Source: Chinchilla lanigera (Eukaryota > Chordata > Mammalia > Rodentia > Chinchillidae). Taken from it: a stretch of 64,000 nt of DNA. The notes below the pieces were generated by a model. It saw only the letters and a list, made by a program, of their open reading frames with translations. It was not told the DNA's origin and searched no databases. The position numbers and the translations under genes are program-made. The stretch is taken from positions 7,457,011 through 7,521,010 of the forward strand of contig NW_004955435.1 of NCBI RefSeq assembly GCF_000276665.1, read 5' to 3'. Positions 51,736-63,179 of the stretch are shown one piece after another (the first letter of the stretch is position 1; each line of letters opens with the position of its first letter).

Positions 51736-52105
51736 TGTTACTGTTTGTGTCAGAGTATCCGCAAGAGGGTTCGTGCGCTGGCAGCTCAGAGTCTTGGCCT
51801 GTGATTAGACCCTAGGGGGCTCACTCCTAGCCCTGGGCATGGTGCTCTTAGGAGGGGCTGGTGGAATTACGTCAGTGAGGGTAAACCAAGGAGGCTATAC
51901 CCTGCCCCAAATCCTTCTTCTCTGACTCTATTCCACTCTCTCTGCTTCCTGGCTACCCTAGTTTGAGCAACTTTCCTCCTCCAGCCCCTTCCGTCATGCT
52001 GTCTGCATTGGAGCCCCCAGGCCATGGACTGAAACTGAAATAGTGCCACCTGTAAATTGACTTTCTCGGGTATTTAGTCACTGCATCAAAGTGCTATACT
52101 GAAAG
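51736..52105 (+). mobile_element. Solo LTR, MaLR type
   Basis: Starts TGTTACTGTTTGTGTCAGAG, has a T/C-rich centre (TTCTCTGACTCTATTCC and CTCTCTGCTTCCTGGC), then CATGGACTGAAACTGAAATAG and CTCGGGTATTTAGTCACTGC near the end. This is the usual MaLR LTR order. The 3' border is uncertain. Confidence 0.7.
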
Positions 52106-52867
52106 GTGTAATAAGGAAAAAGATTCATTGAAAAGACGTCAAGAAAGATAAATCTGACTAATCAACCGAGGAAATAAAAAACAGATGTGTAGGGGAAAGC
52201 CCTCCGGGCAGGACTAGTGCAGAAGCAGGAGATACCCTATGGCAACATCACGTTTGATAAGATCAAGAAAATAACACCTTGCTGAGCAGAAGGAGCTGAG
52301 GGGACAGGAGCCACGGAGGAAGCCAGAAGCACAGAGGTGTGGTGTGAAAAGAAAAGTCACTGAAAGGTGATGATCAAGTTATGATCAGCGTTATGATCAT
52401 CAATTCCTTCTGCCGGCTGTCATTTGACAGGAGCCAGTTTGTTAATCTAGACTTCTGTTAGAGAACAATCAGACCGAAAGACAGTAAAGCGAAGATCAAT
52501 GAAAAGGTTCTTGCAATATTCCAAGGCACAGATAATACTAATAGTTATAACAGCAGACAGTACTTACTGGCACTTAATTAGGCATTTTTAAGACTCATAT
52601 ACAGTCATTATTAATCTTTCCAAAGATCAATTTAAAAAAATTAAGTAATTAATTATATTCCCAGTATACTTCTTTGAGATAATAATTGCACCTTAACTGT
52701 ATGTTTACTACAAAACTCATGAGGTATAGAAAAGATGGTAAATAAGACTTTGTCCAAGATGATCTCTTGGCCTTTCATACACTAAAGCATTGATTAAAAC
52801 ACATAGTTTATAAGCCATAAGAAAAGAGAGCTATTTCAACTTCTCTAACATTCCAAAGGGCTCATGT

Positions 52868-53036
52868 GCCAGGCATGGTGGTGCATGTTTGTATTCCCAG
52901 CACTCGGCAGGCTGAGGGAGGAGGATCACTGTGAGTTCAAGGCCAGCCTGGGCTACACAGCGAAATGCACAGATCTCAAGGTCTGAACTACACAGACTTT
53001 GTGATTCCATCACAAAACAAAACGAAACAAATAAAA
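52868..53036 (+). mobile_element. B1/ID-composite-like SINE
   Basis: Starts GCCAGGCATGGTGGTGCATG, has GTATTCCCAGCACTCGGCAG and GTGAGTTCAAGGCCAGCCTG, and ends in an A-rich tail. The final part is diverged. Confidence 0.88.
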
Positions 53037-53827
53037 CATGTCTCTGTTGCATCATGTATTTACTATCTACACAATAGTGCTAGAAATCTAAGGTGTGAAG
53101 TTCTTCTGTAGTGCCACATATCCTAATGGTTCCTCAAGAGCTATCAGTTGTACCCACATTAACACCTTAAAGTTAGATCCTTCTTTTCACTTTGCCTAGA
53201 CAGTCTTCCTTCTAAGAATTTTTACTTAAGCGAGGGTATATAGTCAATGTTTCAGACCTTCTTCCTCTGTACTTGGTTCTCCTTATCTCAGACTCTTTCA
53301 ATGACCAAAAAATAAATCAAAATTTAAAATGTGAACATTCAACACCTACTTGAAGAAATTTCTCATGTCCTACAATTTAAAGCTGAAGCCCTCAGGATGA
53401 CAGAATGACGTAAAAGGCAAACAGGCCCTTGCACACCCAGCCAGGTACCTTCCCAAGTCCCCCGAACATCATATTTCTCAGAGCTACTGTGCTAACTGCG
53501 AACACTTATCCTTTGCACATGGGTTTTCATCTTTAAATGTTTACAGCTGTTACCACCTTTGAATATTGTTATGTCTTTATTCAGAAACAATCATATTTCA
53601 TTACAACTAGAGAAAATATTTATTCTGCTTTAATTGGAAATAATCAACTAATCAAAGAAACATTTAACTTCCAATCGGTACACGTTCTCCTACAGCCAAC
53701 CCCACCCTTTCTGCACCTTGAGGCTACCAAAGCTTTGCTGCATTCACTGATCTGTGCTGACAGTAACCACTCTGCCACCTTTTGTGCCTGAGGCAGCTCT
53801 TGGAATAGCTAAGTTAACAGTAAATAA

Positions 53828-53912
53828 GGGCTGGGGATTTAGCTCAGCGGCACAGTGCCTGCCTGGCAAGCGCAAGGTCATGAGTCCGATTCCCAGTACC
53901 GGAAAAAAAAAA
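53828..53912 (+). mobile_element. ID-family SINE
   Basis: The body is complete (GGGCTGGGGATTTAGCTCAG to CAGTACCGG plus A10). It is flanked by AACAGTAAATAA (53816-53827) and AACACTAAATAA (53916-53927), one mismatch. Confidence 0.94.
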
Positions 53913-54932
53913 CATAACACTAAATAAATCTTGCTTTCAAGAAACTCAGAGTTGAATGGAAAGCTAACCATTATCCGTTAATCATAGAAAGTACTGGACA
54001 AGATAGAAAAACAAGACAGCAAATGGAAAGTGGCTTATTTACTGAAAAGTTAATCAAATGCTCCAGACTAATAATATACCTTCAAAGGGAAAGAAAAAAA
54101 GGATCTTCTTTTTCTCAGAAGCAGTGTATACAGAGACGTAAAACACACAATACAAAAGCGCGTGGCACTTTATTGTACAAGGCTGGCAGCACAGACGCCA
54201 GTGATGCAGTGATCCACAAAGTAGAAAACTGAAGCAAAAGGGCAATGCTCCTGCCAGAGGGTAAGCAACACCCTGTACACGGTGGTATATGGATCGATAC
54301 AGCGCTCTGAAATCTGCATCGACCTCACGTGCTTCAATAAAGCAGTTCCAGCCAGAACTCCCACTGAATATGAAATTCTAAGAAAAGAATAATAAAGTTC
54401 TAAAATATAGCCTTGTATCTGCATATCGCAACACGCTGATACAGATCTGATTCCACACAAACTCACTAGCCACAGAATACCACACAGCAGCTGTATAATG
54501 AAGTAGAGAAGCTTCGAGAAAACAGAACTGAAAAAAACGCCCTACAGACTCAATGAAAAGTTTGTCATAAGTAATGCGGCAAGGTTTTGTGTGCCATTCT
54601 TCACCAGGTCTGTCAGATCAACTCAGTGTGAAGCAGTAAGGGATGTAATTATACCTCAAATAGAGAAAAACAGATGCTCCTTTCCACCTCGGTTAAGGAT
54701 AACTCAAAAAAGATTTAAATCAGTGTGTGCATGTTGCCATCAGAACACAAGTATCTTTACTATCTCCTAAAATAGAAAAATCCAGGGAGAAAAATTTCCA
54801 TCTCAAATCTCAACTTTGTAGGTAATTATTAACAACAAATCTAAAAAAAAAACTGAGGTACGCTAAACTTGCTACAGTGAAGAATAAAAGTTTATATTTT
54901 ATAAAACTACTGCTACAAGGCAGTGTTAGGTT

Positions 54933-55070
54933 CAGAGTGTGATCAAAACATACACTGAATATATACATTTGAAAAAAAATCACAGGAAAACACACATTCT
55001 CATTAATTTCCCCCAAAATACTCCTCCTGGCATTGAGCACACTTCTTCCATCTTTCTTGCCAAGTTCTGG
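54933..55070 (-). mobile_element. Mariner-type transposon remnant, 3' part
   Basis: On the minus strand the frame just before a TAA at 55003-55005 reads QERWKKCAQCQEEYFGGN. This matches the typical C-terminus of mariner transposases (RW..C....G.YFEG). Left of it, CAGAGTGTGATCAAAA (54933-54948) looks like the terminal inverted repeat. The upstream part is missing or decayed. Confidence 0.6.
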
Positions 55071-55103
55071 AAACAGCTTTCGTACCCTTATTTTGTGTCC
55101 TAA

Positions 55104-55430
55104 CGAGGTGTGATCAAAAATAGTGTTAATGTTGCTGCCAAGTCCCTTCCAAAAAAAGGCAGGATGATAAAAACATTCTGGTGTGTTCTCATCCACCTTA
55201 TTCACAAGATCGGGCACTGTGGGACTCGAGGCTCCTCCCCAAAGCCTAAAGGAGCATGAAAGGTAAACACTTTGAATCAATTGAGGACACTGAGTCAGCC
55301 ATAAGACGGCAAGTAAAGACACTCCTGAAAGAGATCGCCCAGAACTCTTCCAGAAAGTGGCAAGGATGACGGGGAAGTGTGTCTGAGGAAGGGGAAGCAT
55401 TGTAAAGGTGATAAAAGACAGATTATCTTT
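55104..55430 (+). mobile_element. Mariner-type transposon remnant, internally deleted
   Basis: The left end CGAGGTGTGATCAAAAA (55104-55120) looks like a terminal repeat. On the plus strand, frames give KNILVCSHPPYSQDR (about 55170-55214), then MKGKHFESIEDTESAIRR (from 55256), then KGKHCKGDK near 55415. They are shifted relative to each other. These match the HPPYSPDLAP...LKG..F.S.EDI...EGD order of mariner transposases. The catalytic core is mostly gone, so it is dead. Confidence 0.72.
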
Positions 55431-56224
55431 TACTGTAATTTTTTAAAATCAGATATTCACCATATTTTTCAACTGTTTTTCATAGATATCATTAACTTTC
55501 TCTTCATGAAAGCCCAATGCTCTCCATTTATGAAGAACTACAAATATATATTGATATTAGAGAACTCCCACGTGTCCATAAACCCAGTCAGTCTTTAAAG
55601 CAGTTTAGCGGCTGAACTTTAGCAGTACCCGGGTGTGTGGCATCCCCTGGGCTTTTAACATGAATTGGCTTTGACCTGTGTTTCTTACACTCAGTTTGGA
55701 CAAGGAATGATTTTAAACAGCCAGGCTTCCAAAGTTTTCCTCCTATTGCTTATGGTTTGCCATTTCTCTTACAATATTACATTATTTCCTGGCATTGGGA
55801 AAGTAAATAATTGTTCTGTCTTAGTATATTATGCATAACATGAACAACAAAGCTTATTCCAAACAGTGCTTTCAGCAACCTTTTGAAGAGCCAGAGATAC
55901 ATACCCAAATGCACAAATTCACCAATGACTTACAGACAAGAGCAAAGCTAAACAGGCATAAGTCAACTCAACGCTTGTTTGTTTTTCTTTTCACTGACTC
56001 CACATGACTCTGGCACAGTAAATAATAAAGTCTAATTGTTTTTGCTTTCAGATATTGGAAGCCTACTTAAAATAATAAACCATACCCGATTATTTTACAA
56101 ACACACTGGTGGCTGCTACATTAAGCTTATCTTCTGCTTTCACCTAATTCTAGAACTCGTCAATTAAAGACAGTTTTTTTTTTTAACAAAACTTAAACAT
56201 TCAGTATTGCAAGGGACAGATATT

Positions 56225-56400
56225 AATCTTCAAATGACTCTGCTGAAGTAAGTAGCACTAGTGTCTCATTTTGTAGATGAGGAAAAAGAGAGAAGTTGAG
56301 TAATTTGCCCATGATGTCCAACGTGGTTAATTCCAAATACAAAAATCAAACTCATCTGATCCTGAGTTCATACTGTTAATTAGGATTCATGCAGTTTAAA
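56225..56400 (+). mobile_element. MIR SINE (ancient)
   Basis: The core reads CTCATTTTGTAGATGAGGAA, then GAGTAATTTGCCCATG, the usual MIR central part. Confidence 0.65.
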
Positions 56401-57401
56401 AAGAAAACTCTTGGAGATGGAGACCACTCCTGTATATTTTAGTGTTTATGTGGATTTTATTTTGCTAAATCTAGGAAGTGAAGTAATACAAAGCTGACTA
56501 ACAAGCAAAGAGACTATAAATTTTACTAAATTTTTGTGTAGATGGGAACCATTTCAAGATGTGTTCATGCTTTAAAAAAAAGAACAACAAATTTATGAAG
56601 AAATGGCATGATGAATGGATCTTTAGACTAGTGTAAATTCTAGGACTGTCAATAAGAGATATATTGAGGGAGTGTAAAAGGTGCTGAAAGATGGGATTTA
56701 CTTGTTCAAGTTCATTACAGCCTCAATCACCACTAGGCAGGGATTAAAGCTGTTTTCCCAACCTGTCATGGGAGGACACACCTCCAAAAATATTTTTATG
56801 TCTTTCTGTGTGTAAAAACGATAAGACAATGGCTCTTCCTGCAGCAATATTTCCTCAGATGATACTAGATTAAAATAATCAATATAACAATTTAATACAT
56901 TGTGAAAACACATCCTTATTTCTTTTGAATTAAAATAGTTAATTATCCGCATTATCTTAATCTTTTTGCACTCCGCTATTCTTACACTTCTTCGATATCA
57001 GCTGATTACTCTGTCCTTTTCTTGAATTTTGCCAAAGGAAATCATTATTATCTGTGCCAAATCACTTACACCTTTCTGTTTCTAAAGTTCAGTTTTGATG
57101 AAAGACCTTCTAAATATGCATAAAGATTTGAAGAAATGATTTGTGGATATAGGTTTCTATTTCAGAAATTACACAAAATCCTTATTCTGTTGCTTTTAAA
57201 AAAGAAGTAATATACTTTTTTTTCTTCTCTTATTCAGAAAATTTATAATTAAGAGAAGTAAGGGTAAGAATCCTTTAGAGATGAACGGTGAAATAATCAA
57301 ATTACACCTATTTTAAAGATTCTGAAGATACGACTAAGGCCAGGTGGTGTTTTTCAGTCTCCACAGAACACAAATGTTTCATGATAAGAATTAACAACTA
57401 A

Positions 57402-57495
57402 GGGGCTGGGGATTTAGCTCAGTGGCACAGCGCCTGCCTGGCAAGCACAAGGTCGTGAGTTCGGTTCCTGGTACCAGAAAAAACAAACAAAAAAA
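57402..57495 (+). mobile_element. ID-family SINE, young copy
   Basis: Full length from GGGGCTGGGGATTTAGCTCA to CTGGTACCAG plus an A-rich tail. A perfect 16-bp duplication, AAGAATTAACAACTAA, flanks it (57386-57401 and 57496-57511). Confidence 0.96.
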
Positions 57496-59124
57496 AAGAA
57501 TTAACAACTAAAATGTCAGCGTCTTGGGAATGCCACCACTCCCATGGCAGTGTAATTCCACTACAGTCTAACCTATCTGCTGATAAGTATATGCCCTGAA
57601 CAGAGTACTTTAACTGAGAACTCCGAAAAAGCAGGCACATCGTGGAAGAGGTTCGAAACTAAGAGAAGTGAATCCATAGGTGATATTTTACTGTGATTTG
57701 TTTTAAGTTCTCTTTTTTTTTTTTCTTTTCCAAGGTTTTGCCCCAAGTGTGGAATTGCGGAAGGAAAATGAGGTATGGCTAAAACAGGCTGGGAAAGGAG
57801 GCCCAGCAAAATCCCAGGACGCATGCTCAGAACCATTCCCAAAGCCGTGCGCGCGGATGTGTCAAGAACTCCAGCAGGTTCTTCACAGATGCCCTGGATT
57901 TGACACCAGTGTGGGAAAAATAAAAAATGGGTCACAGTCAATAAGTGCTTGCTATCTGTGTCTCCTCCTGGTAGCCCTCCATATATTGTAAGGGGTATTT
58001 TTTTCCTCCTTTTTTCTATTTGGCCCAAATTTGTTCTTCAGGGCCTATCTTTTCCTATCTTTAATACATATGAAACTCTGTCACCATCTATACTTGTTTC
58101 ATTCCATTCTTGGTTAAGGACAGAAAGAACCTAGAAATCACCTCTAATAGGGGGTTACAGAACCCAGAGCCCGGTGACATATCCTTATAGCTGGCAACAC
58201 AACAGTGCAAGATTAAAATTCCGAGAGAAGCTCTGTTTCTGTGCAGAAGAGCCAGGGGTAGTGAAGGCAGGGAATTCACCTTAGAGGGTAGGATTCACCT
58301 TAGAGAATCTAAAAGAGAAAACTGAAGAAGGAAATCACCTAATTTGGTTCATGTGTCACACAAACCTCAAGCTGTCACCATAATAAACCATTTATGACAG
58401 TCCCAAACCAATGAGGAAAAGTCGGAGAGGTGAACTGAAGTTTTAAAACTATCTATAGCTATCTCAAATTAACACTGAATTTATCTTTACTCAGATAGGA
58501 AAAATATAAGGAATAAGGAAAACACACATATGCAGCCATCCTGTCTAAGTGAGAGAGTGGAGCTGAGGAGTGCTGATGCAGTTCGCAGTTCATGAGCTCA
58601 GACTCACTGAACGACTAAGATCTAGACAGTGCTTCCTGTGGCCAGCGCTTTACCGCAGTCATGAAAGATCTCTCGGTCTCACCTGAACCTCATGTCCTTT
58701 CTACAGCAAATTACAAAGCATATTACAGTTTTCCCAGAGTGATTGAAGAAACATCAAAACTTGGGTCAGATTTTGTAAGGAAATCAAAATTAACACACTG
58801 GAAAATTTTTAAAACTTAAATGTTTTAAAATTTAGTAATCCAATAGCATTAGTGGAAAAAGTAGACAACATGAAGAATGGATGGATAATGCAAGCAGAGT
58901 TCATAAGTATAAAAAGAACAAAAAATAAGTATTATAAATCATAGGCACTGCAACAAAAATAAAGAGTGCCCTTGAGGGGCACATTACTAGACTCAACACA
59001 GCTAGGGAAAGAATCTCAGGGTCTCATGATCCACAATAGAAACTTTTAACCCTGAAAAACGCAGAGGAAATGACAAGGTGAAAAGAAAATGGAAGACTAG
59101 GGGCATGGTTCAGGGCTGCAGTGA

Positions 59125-59819
59125 NNNNNNNNNNNNNNNNNNNNNNNNNNNNNNNNNNNNNNNNNNNNNNNNNNNNNNNNNNNNNNNNNNNNNNNNNNNN
59201 NNNNNNNNNNNNNNNNNNNNNNNNNNNNNNNNNNNNNNNNNNNNNNNNNNNNNNNNNNNNNNNNNNNNNNNNNNNNNNNNNNNNNNNNNNNNNNNNNNNN
59301 NNNNNNNNNNNNNNNNNNNNNNNNNNNNNNNNNNNNNNNNNNNNNNNNNNNNNNNNNNNNNNNNNNNNNNNNNNNNNNNNNNNNNNNNNNNNNNNNNNNN
59401 NNNNNNNNNNNNNNNNNNNNNNNNNNNNNNNNNNNNNNNNNNNNNNNNNNNNNNNNNNNNNNNNNNNNNNNNNNNNNNNNNNNNNNNNNNNNNNNNNNNN
59501 NNNNNNNNNNNNNNNNNNNNNNNNNNNNNNNNNNNNNNNNNNNNNNNNNNNNNNNNNNNNNNNNNNNNNNNNNNNNNNNNNNNNNNNNNNNNNNNNNNNN
59601 NNNNNNNNNNNNNNNNNNNNNNNNNNNNNNNNNNNNNNNNNNNNNNNNNNNNNNNNNNNNNNNNNNNNNNNNNNNNNNNNNNNNNNNNNNNNNNNNNNNN
59701 NNNNNNNNNNNNNNNNNNNNNNNNNNNNNNNNNNNNNNNNNNNNNNNNNNNNNNNNNNNNNNNNNNNNNNNNNNNNNNNNNNNNNNNNNNNNNNNNNNNN
59801 NNNNNNNNNNNNNNNNNNN
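59125..59819. other. Assembly gap, 695 N
   Basis: A run of N inside the L1 region. Open frames that span it are artefacts of N translation. Confidence 0.99.
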
Positions 59820-60213
59820 AATTTTCAGCCAACCTCTTGCTCCTCCTAAGAAATCATGCAAGAAAATGAAAATAATATATTTCAAGTGTTTAAAGGGAAA
59901 AAAAATCACCAACTAGAATTCTGTGTCTTGCAAAGTTACTCTAAACAACCAAAAGAGAAATAAAAATTTGGCAGGGGCAAGTAAAAATTGGAGAATTTAT
60001 TGCCTATAGGTCTGGGTTGTAATGTTAAAAGAAGTTCTGAGAAAAAAAATTGTACAGGTAAGAAACTGAGATCTATCTAAAGAGAGGAAGGTAATGGGAA
60101 AATGTAAAGTGGGAATAAAACAAAGATAATGATACAAATGAAATAATAACAGTAGCACTATATTTCAAATTATAGAAAATGGTGTAGTAACATGATAGAG
60201 ATAAGATATAGGC

Positions 60214-60255
60214 ACAGATATATATATTCATATATTCATATATTCATATATAATC
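60214..60255. repeat. (TATTCA)n / TA simple repeat
   Basis: TATATATTCATATATTCATA repeats in the L1 region. Confidence 0.85.
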
Positions 60256-61087
60256 TTAGGAATTGATATATGTAAGTTGCACTGTCCATAAATCAGTATA
60301 GTGTTTAGTGCCTTAGATTAGACTTAAATGTAACTTGTAATTTAGAAATTTCAGGGTACTTACATTAAAATGTTTTAAAAATACAATACTTATGTTATTA
60401 AAAGAGAAATATAAGTCATAAAACATGCTCCATTTAAGCCACAAAGGAATAAAAATTGAAGACAAAACAAGAAGAAAGAACAGTGGCAAAAAATAGAAAA
60501 TAAATACTGTGGACAGCAGTATCACTAATCACCTTAAAGTTAATCAACTACATATAACATGGAGTTCTATGTAGGGAATCAAAGAACAAGATACAACTCT
60601 ATATTGTCTACAAAAACCCACTCTAAATATGATTGTAAAGAGAAAGGCATAGCGTGCTAACATTAATAAGAGAACACAGGGAAGACTTCAGAGCAAGGGA
60701 AAATTTCAAGGACACAGAAAGGTATTACACAATGATAAATGGGCCAATACGCTACTAAAACATAACAACCCCTCACTCACATGCTCCCCACTGAGCATCA
60801 AAATTCATGAGGCACAAACTAATAGAACTGCAGGAATGAATAAACAGATAAATCCACTTGTAATGTTGGCAAAAACTTTAACAGCTTCCTATCAGAAATA
60901 TACAGAAAGAGCAAGCAGAAATTAAGAAGAATGTAAATCAGCTAGTACTATTAATCAATGCTATGATTAACACCTATATACTATTTCATCCAACAATAAA
61001 TTATGCATCATTTTAAAACTCACATGGATATTCACGAAATAGATCATGTTCTGGGCTATCAAACACTCCTCCAAAAATTTAAAAGAA

Positions 61088-61460
61088 TGGTTTGGATTTT
61101 CAGTGTCCTCAAAGGCCTTGTGCTAAAGGTTTGGTCTCCAACCAGGTGTATTATGAGGTGAGTGAAATGCCTGGGGGAGGAGACCTGGTGGAAGAAGGTC
61201 AGCTTACTAGGAGTGCACCTTGGCATGGATATTGATACCCTGGACTCTTGCTTTCTCTGCTTCTCAGCTACCACAAGGTGAATAGCTTCTGTTGCCACAT
61301 GCTCTAGCCATGATGTTCTACACTGCCACAGTCTCAAAGTGACAGAGCCAAGAGACTACGGACTTACACCTCTGAAACCATAAGCCAAAATATATCTTTT
61401 GTCCATGACAACTGACTTTCTTAAGTATTTTGTCAAGCCCAAAGTATGCTAACTAACACA
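61088..61460 (+). mobile_element. MaLR 5' LTR
   Basis: 373 bp starting TGGTTTGGATTTTCAGTGTC and ending GCTAACTAACACA. It has the usual MaLR order: GGAGACCTGGTGGAAG, CAGCTACCACAAGGTGAATA, CTCTAGCCATGATG, TCTGAAACCATAAGCC and AAGTATTTTGTCA. A related second LTR lies at 62913 in the same direction. Confidence 0.82.
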
Positions 61461-62912
61461 ACATTGATTCTCAGAAACGGGATTGTTGCTAAGACTATAC
61501 TTGATGATGTGGTTCAGAAAGCTTTGGGATAGGTCTGTAGGGCAAATCTGGAAAGTTTGGAGATGCAATTAAAAGAAAACCTACGTGGAGACTTAGGTTT
61601 GTAAGCGGAGACTAATGGGTGATTCTGGCCCACGCACATGAGACCAGAATTCTGATAGGAATGCAGATAGAAAGGGTTGTGCTTGGGGTTTTCAGAAAAA
61701 AAAAAAAAAAAAAAGAGGAATCCACTGGAAACTGCCATAGAGGCCCTTTATGGTAGAGAATGTGCTTTCATTTTGTCCATGCCCTGAGACTTCTGTGAGG
61801 CTGTTTAAAGATAATTGAATAATTAGTCTAGCAGAAAAAATTTCTACACAACACACAGCAATCCGGCCATGCCAGAAGCATTTCTGGTTGCTTTATCCAG
61901 CTTCACCGTGAGAACTGAAAACAACAAATGGAGTGGAATGATTTGAAACACTTGCAGAACGGCAGAAAAAGAGAACATGTAATGTTAAGGGCAAGGAGGG
62001 TGTAGCTGACAAAGAATCGATACCAGGAAAAAAGAACCAAGGGCTTTGCACTAGGACAACAGGAAAGACACAGGACGGGTACCTCAAAAGTCAGAAATAA
62101 CGTACACATTCCAGGCTGAAATGGAATTAGAAGAGAGCCTCAAGGTGCCAAAGTCAAAGCAAGCTGCCTAAGGCCTTATGTCCCCAGCATTCATTTTCTC
62201 ATGTTGAGCAATCCAGGCACTCAGAGGGTACTACAACCTGATTCCAGCAGGCCCAGCTATGACTCAAGCAGTAGCAGACCATGTGATCACCCACATGGTG
62301 CTGGTTTTGTAGATATGCCACTGATATTTCAGGAAATGTGTGGTAGGCTTTGAGATCCTACCAGCAGCCTCTGATAACATGATGTGGGAAGCTGTGAGAA
62401 GAGGGCCGAAGCTATGGTGTAAACCTCAGCAAGTTGGAGTTCACCAAAATAGTAGAATGACTGCCAATAGAAGCTGTAAGCAATAAACCAAGTCAAGCCA
62501 ACACAGTGGGCATGTGAGCTGCGGCCAGCAAACCCACAGTGCTGGCACTGCTGAGACCTTGGAGGCTGCCCACCACCATGTGCCCAAAATGCTAGAAATG
62601 GAGCCACACTACTTAAAGTATGTCCTGCTGGATTTTGGTATTGCTTTTGTCTGATGCCTCCTTTTTACTTTCCTTCTCATGTCTTTTAGAATGGGATCTT
62701 TCACCCTGTGCCAGGATACCTCGGAAGGGTGAAACTTGTACTCTTGATTTTATAGGGGCTCGTAGTTAAATTTTCTATTCGATCTCAAAGATTTTGAACT
62801 TGATCTTTTGATTTACGTAGGAAGTGTTTAGATATGAGGGCTCTTGGGGATGACCCGAATGTAGTGTCCATTGTGAAGGAGACCTGAGCCTTTGGGTGCA
62901 AGAGCAGAATGG
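61461..62912 (+). mobile_element. MaLR internal region (noncoding)
   Basis: About 1.45 kb between two related LTRs. It starts just after the 5' LTR with a CAGAAACGGGATTGTTGC block, has an A18 tract at 61696, and ends GGTGCAAGAGCAGAATGG. It has no gag, pol or env frame, as usual for non-autonomous MaLR elements. Confidence 0.75.
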
Positions 62913-63178
62913 TACTGTTTGAGTCTTCAGTGTCCTCCAACAGCCATACAACTGAGGCCTGGCGTCGAGTCTGTAGTGCTACTGTAATGTCAGGGATGTG
63001 AGTGTGTGTGTGTGGAATCTTTATGAGGTAGGGTCTCCGTGGGCACCTGCCCTTGAACGGAATATTAGGACCCTAACCTCTCTTGTTCTCTGTTTGCTTT
63101 GCGGCCACCATAAGGTAAGCGACCTCCTCTACCACATGCTCCTGCCACCCTGAGTCAGGCCCAGGTACAGGCTCAAGA
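62913..63178 (+). mobile_element. MaLR 3' LTR, truncated
   Basis: Starts TACTGTTTGAGTCTTCAGTG, parallel to the 5' LTR start, and has GGCCACCATAAGGTAAGCGA and CCACATGCTCCTGCCACC. It stops before the TCTGAAACC part and is followed by L1 sequence. It contains GTGTGTGTGTG. Confidence 0.72.
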
Positions 63179-63179
63179 C

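Larger units (their letters stand above)
58700..61087 (+). mobile_element. LINE-1 (L1M/HAL1-like), with assembly gap
   Basis: The plus strand shows old L1 sequence. Before the gap: CTAGACTCAACACAGC, then AACCCTGAAAAACGCAG. After it: AAATCACCAACTAGAATTCT, then CTACAAAAACCCACTCTAAA and GGACACAGAAAGGTATTACA. It is degenerate. It is cut at its right by an LTR element at 61088. Confidence 0.65.

Noticed and set aside
54810..55400. Longest gap-free open frame (196 codons, minus strand)
   Set aside because: It is antisense to one mariner remnant and out of frame with the other. The peptide matches no family, and the region is explained by transposon remains.
57573..58028. 151-codon minus-strand frame in intron 4
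   Set aside because: There is no recognisable domain, no collagen-like residues, and no adjoining splice sites that fit the gene. It is likely chance.
59078..59912. Frames of 240-271 codons, mostly X
   Set aside because: They are artefacts of translating the N gap.
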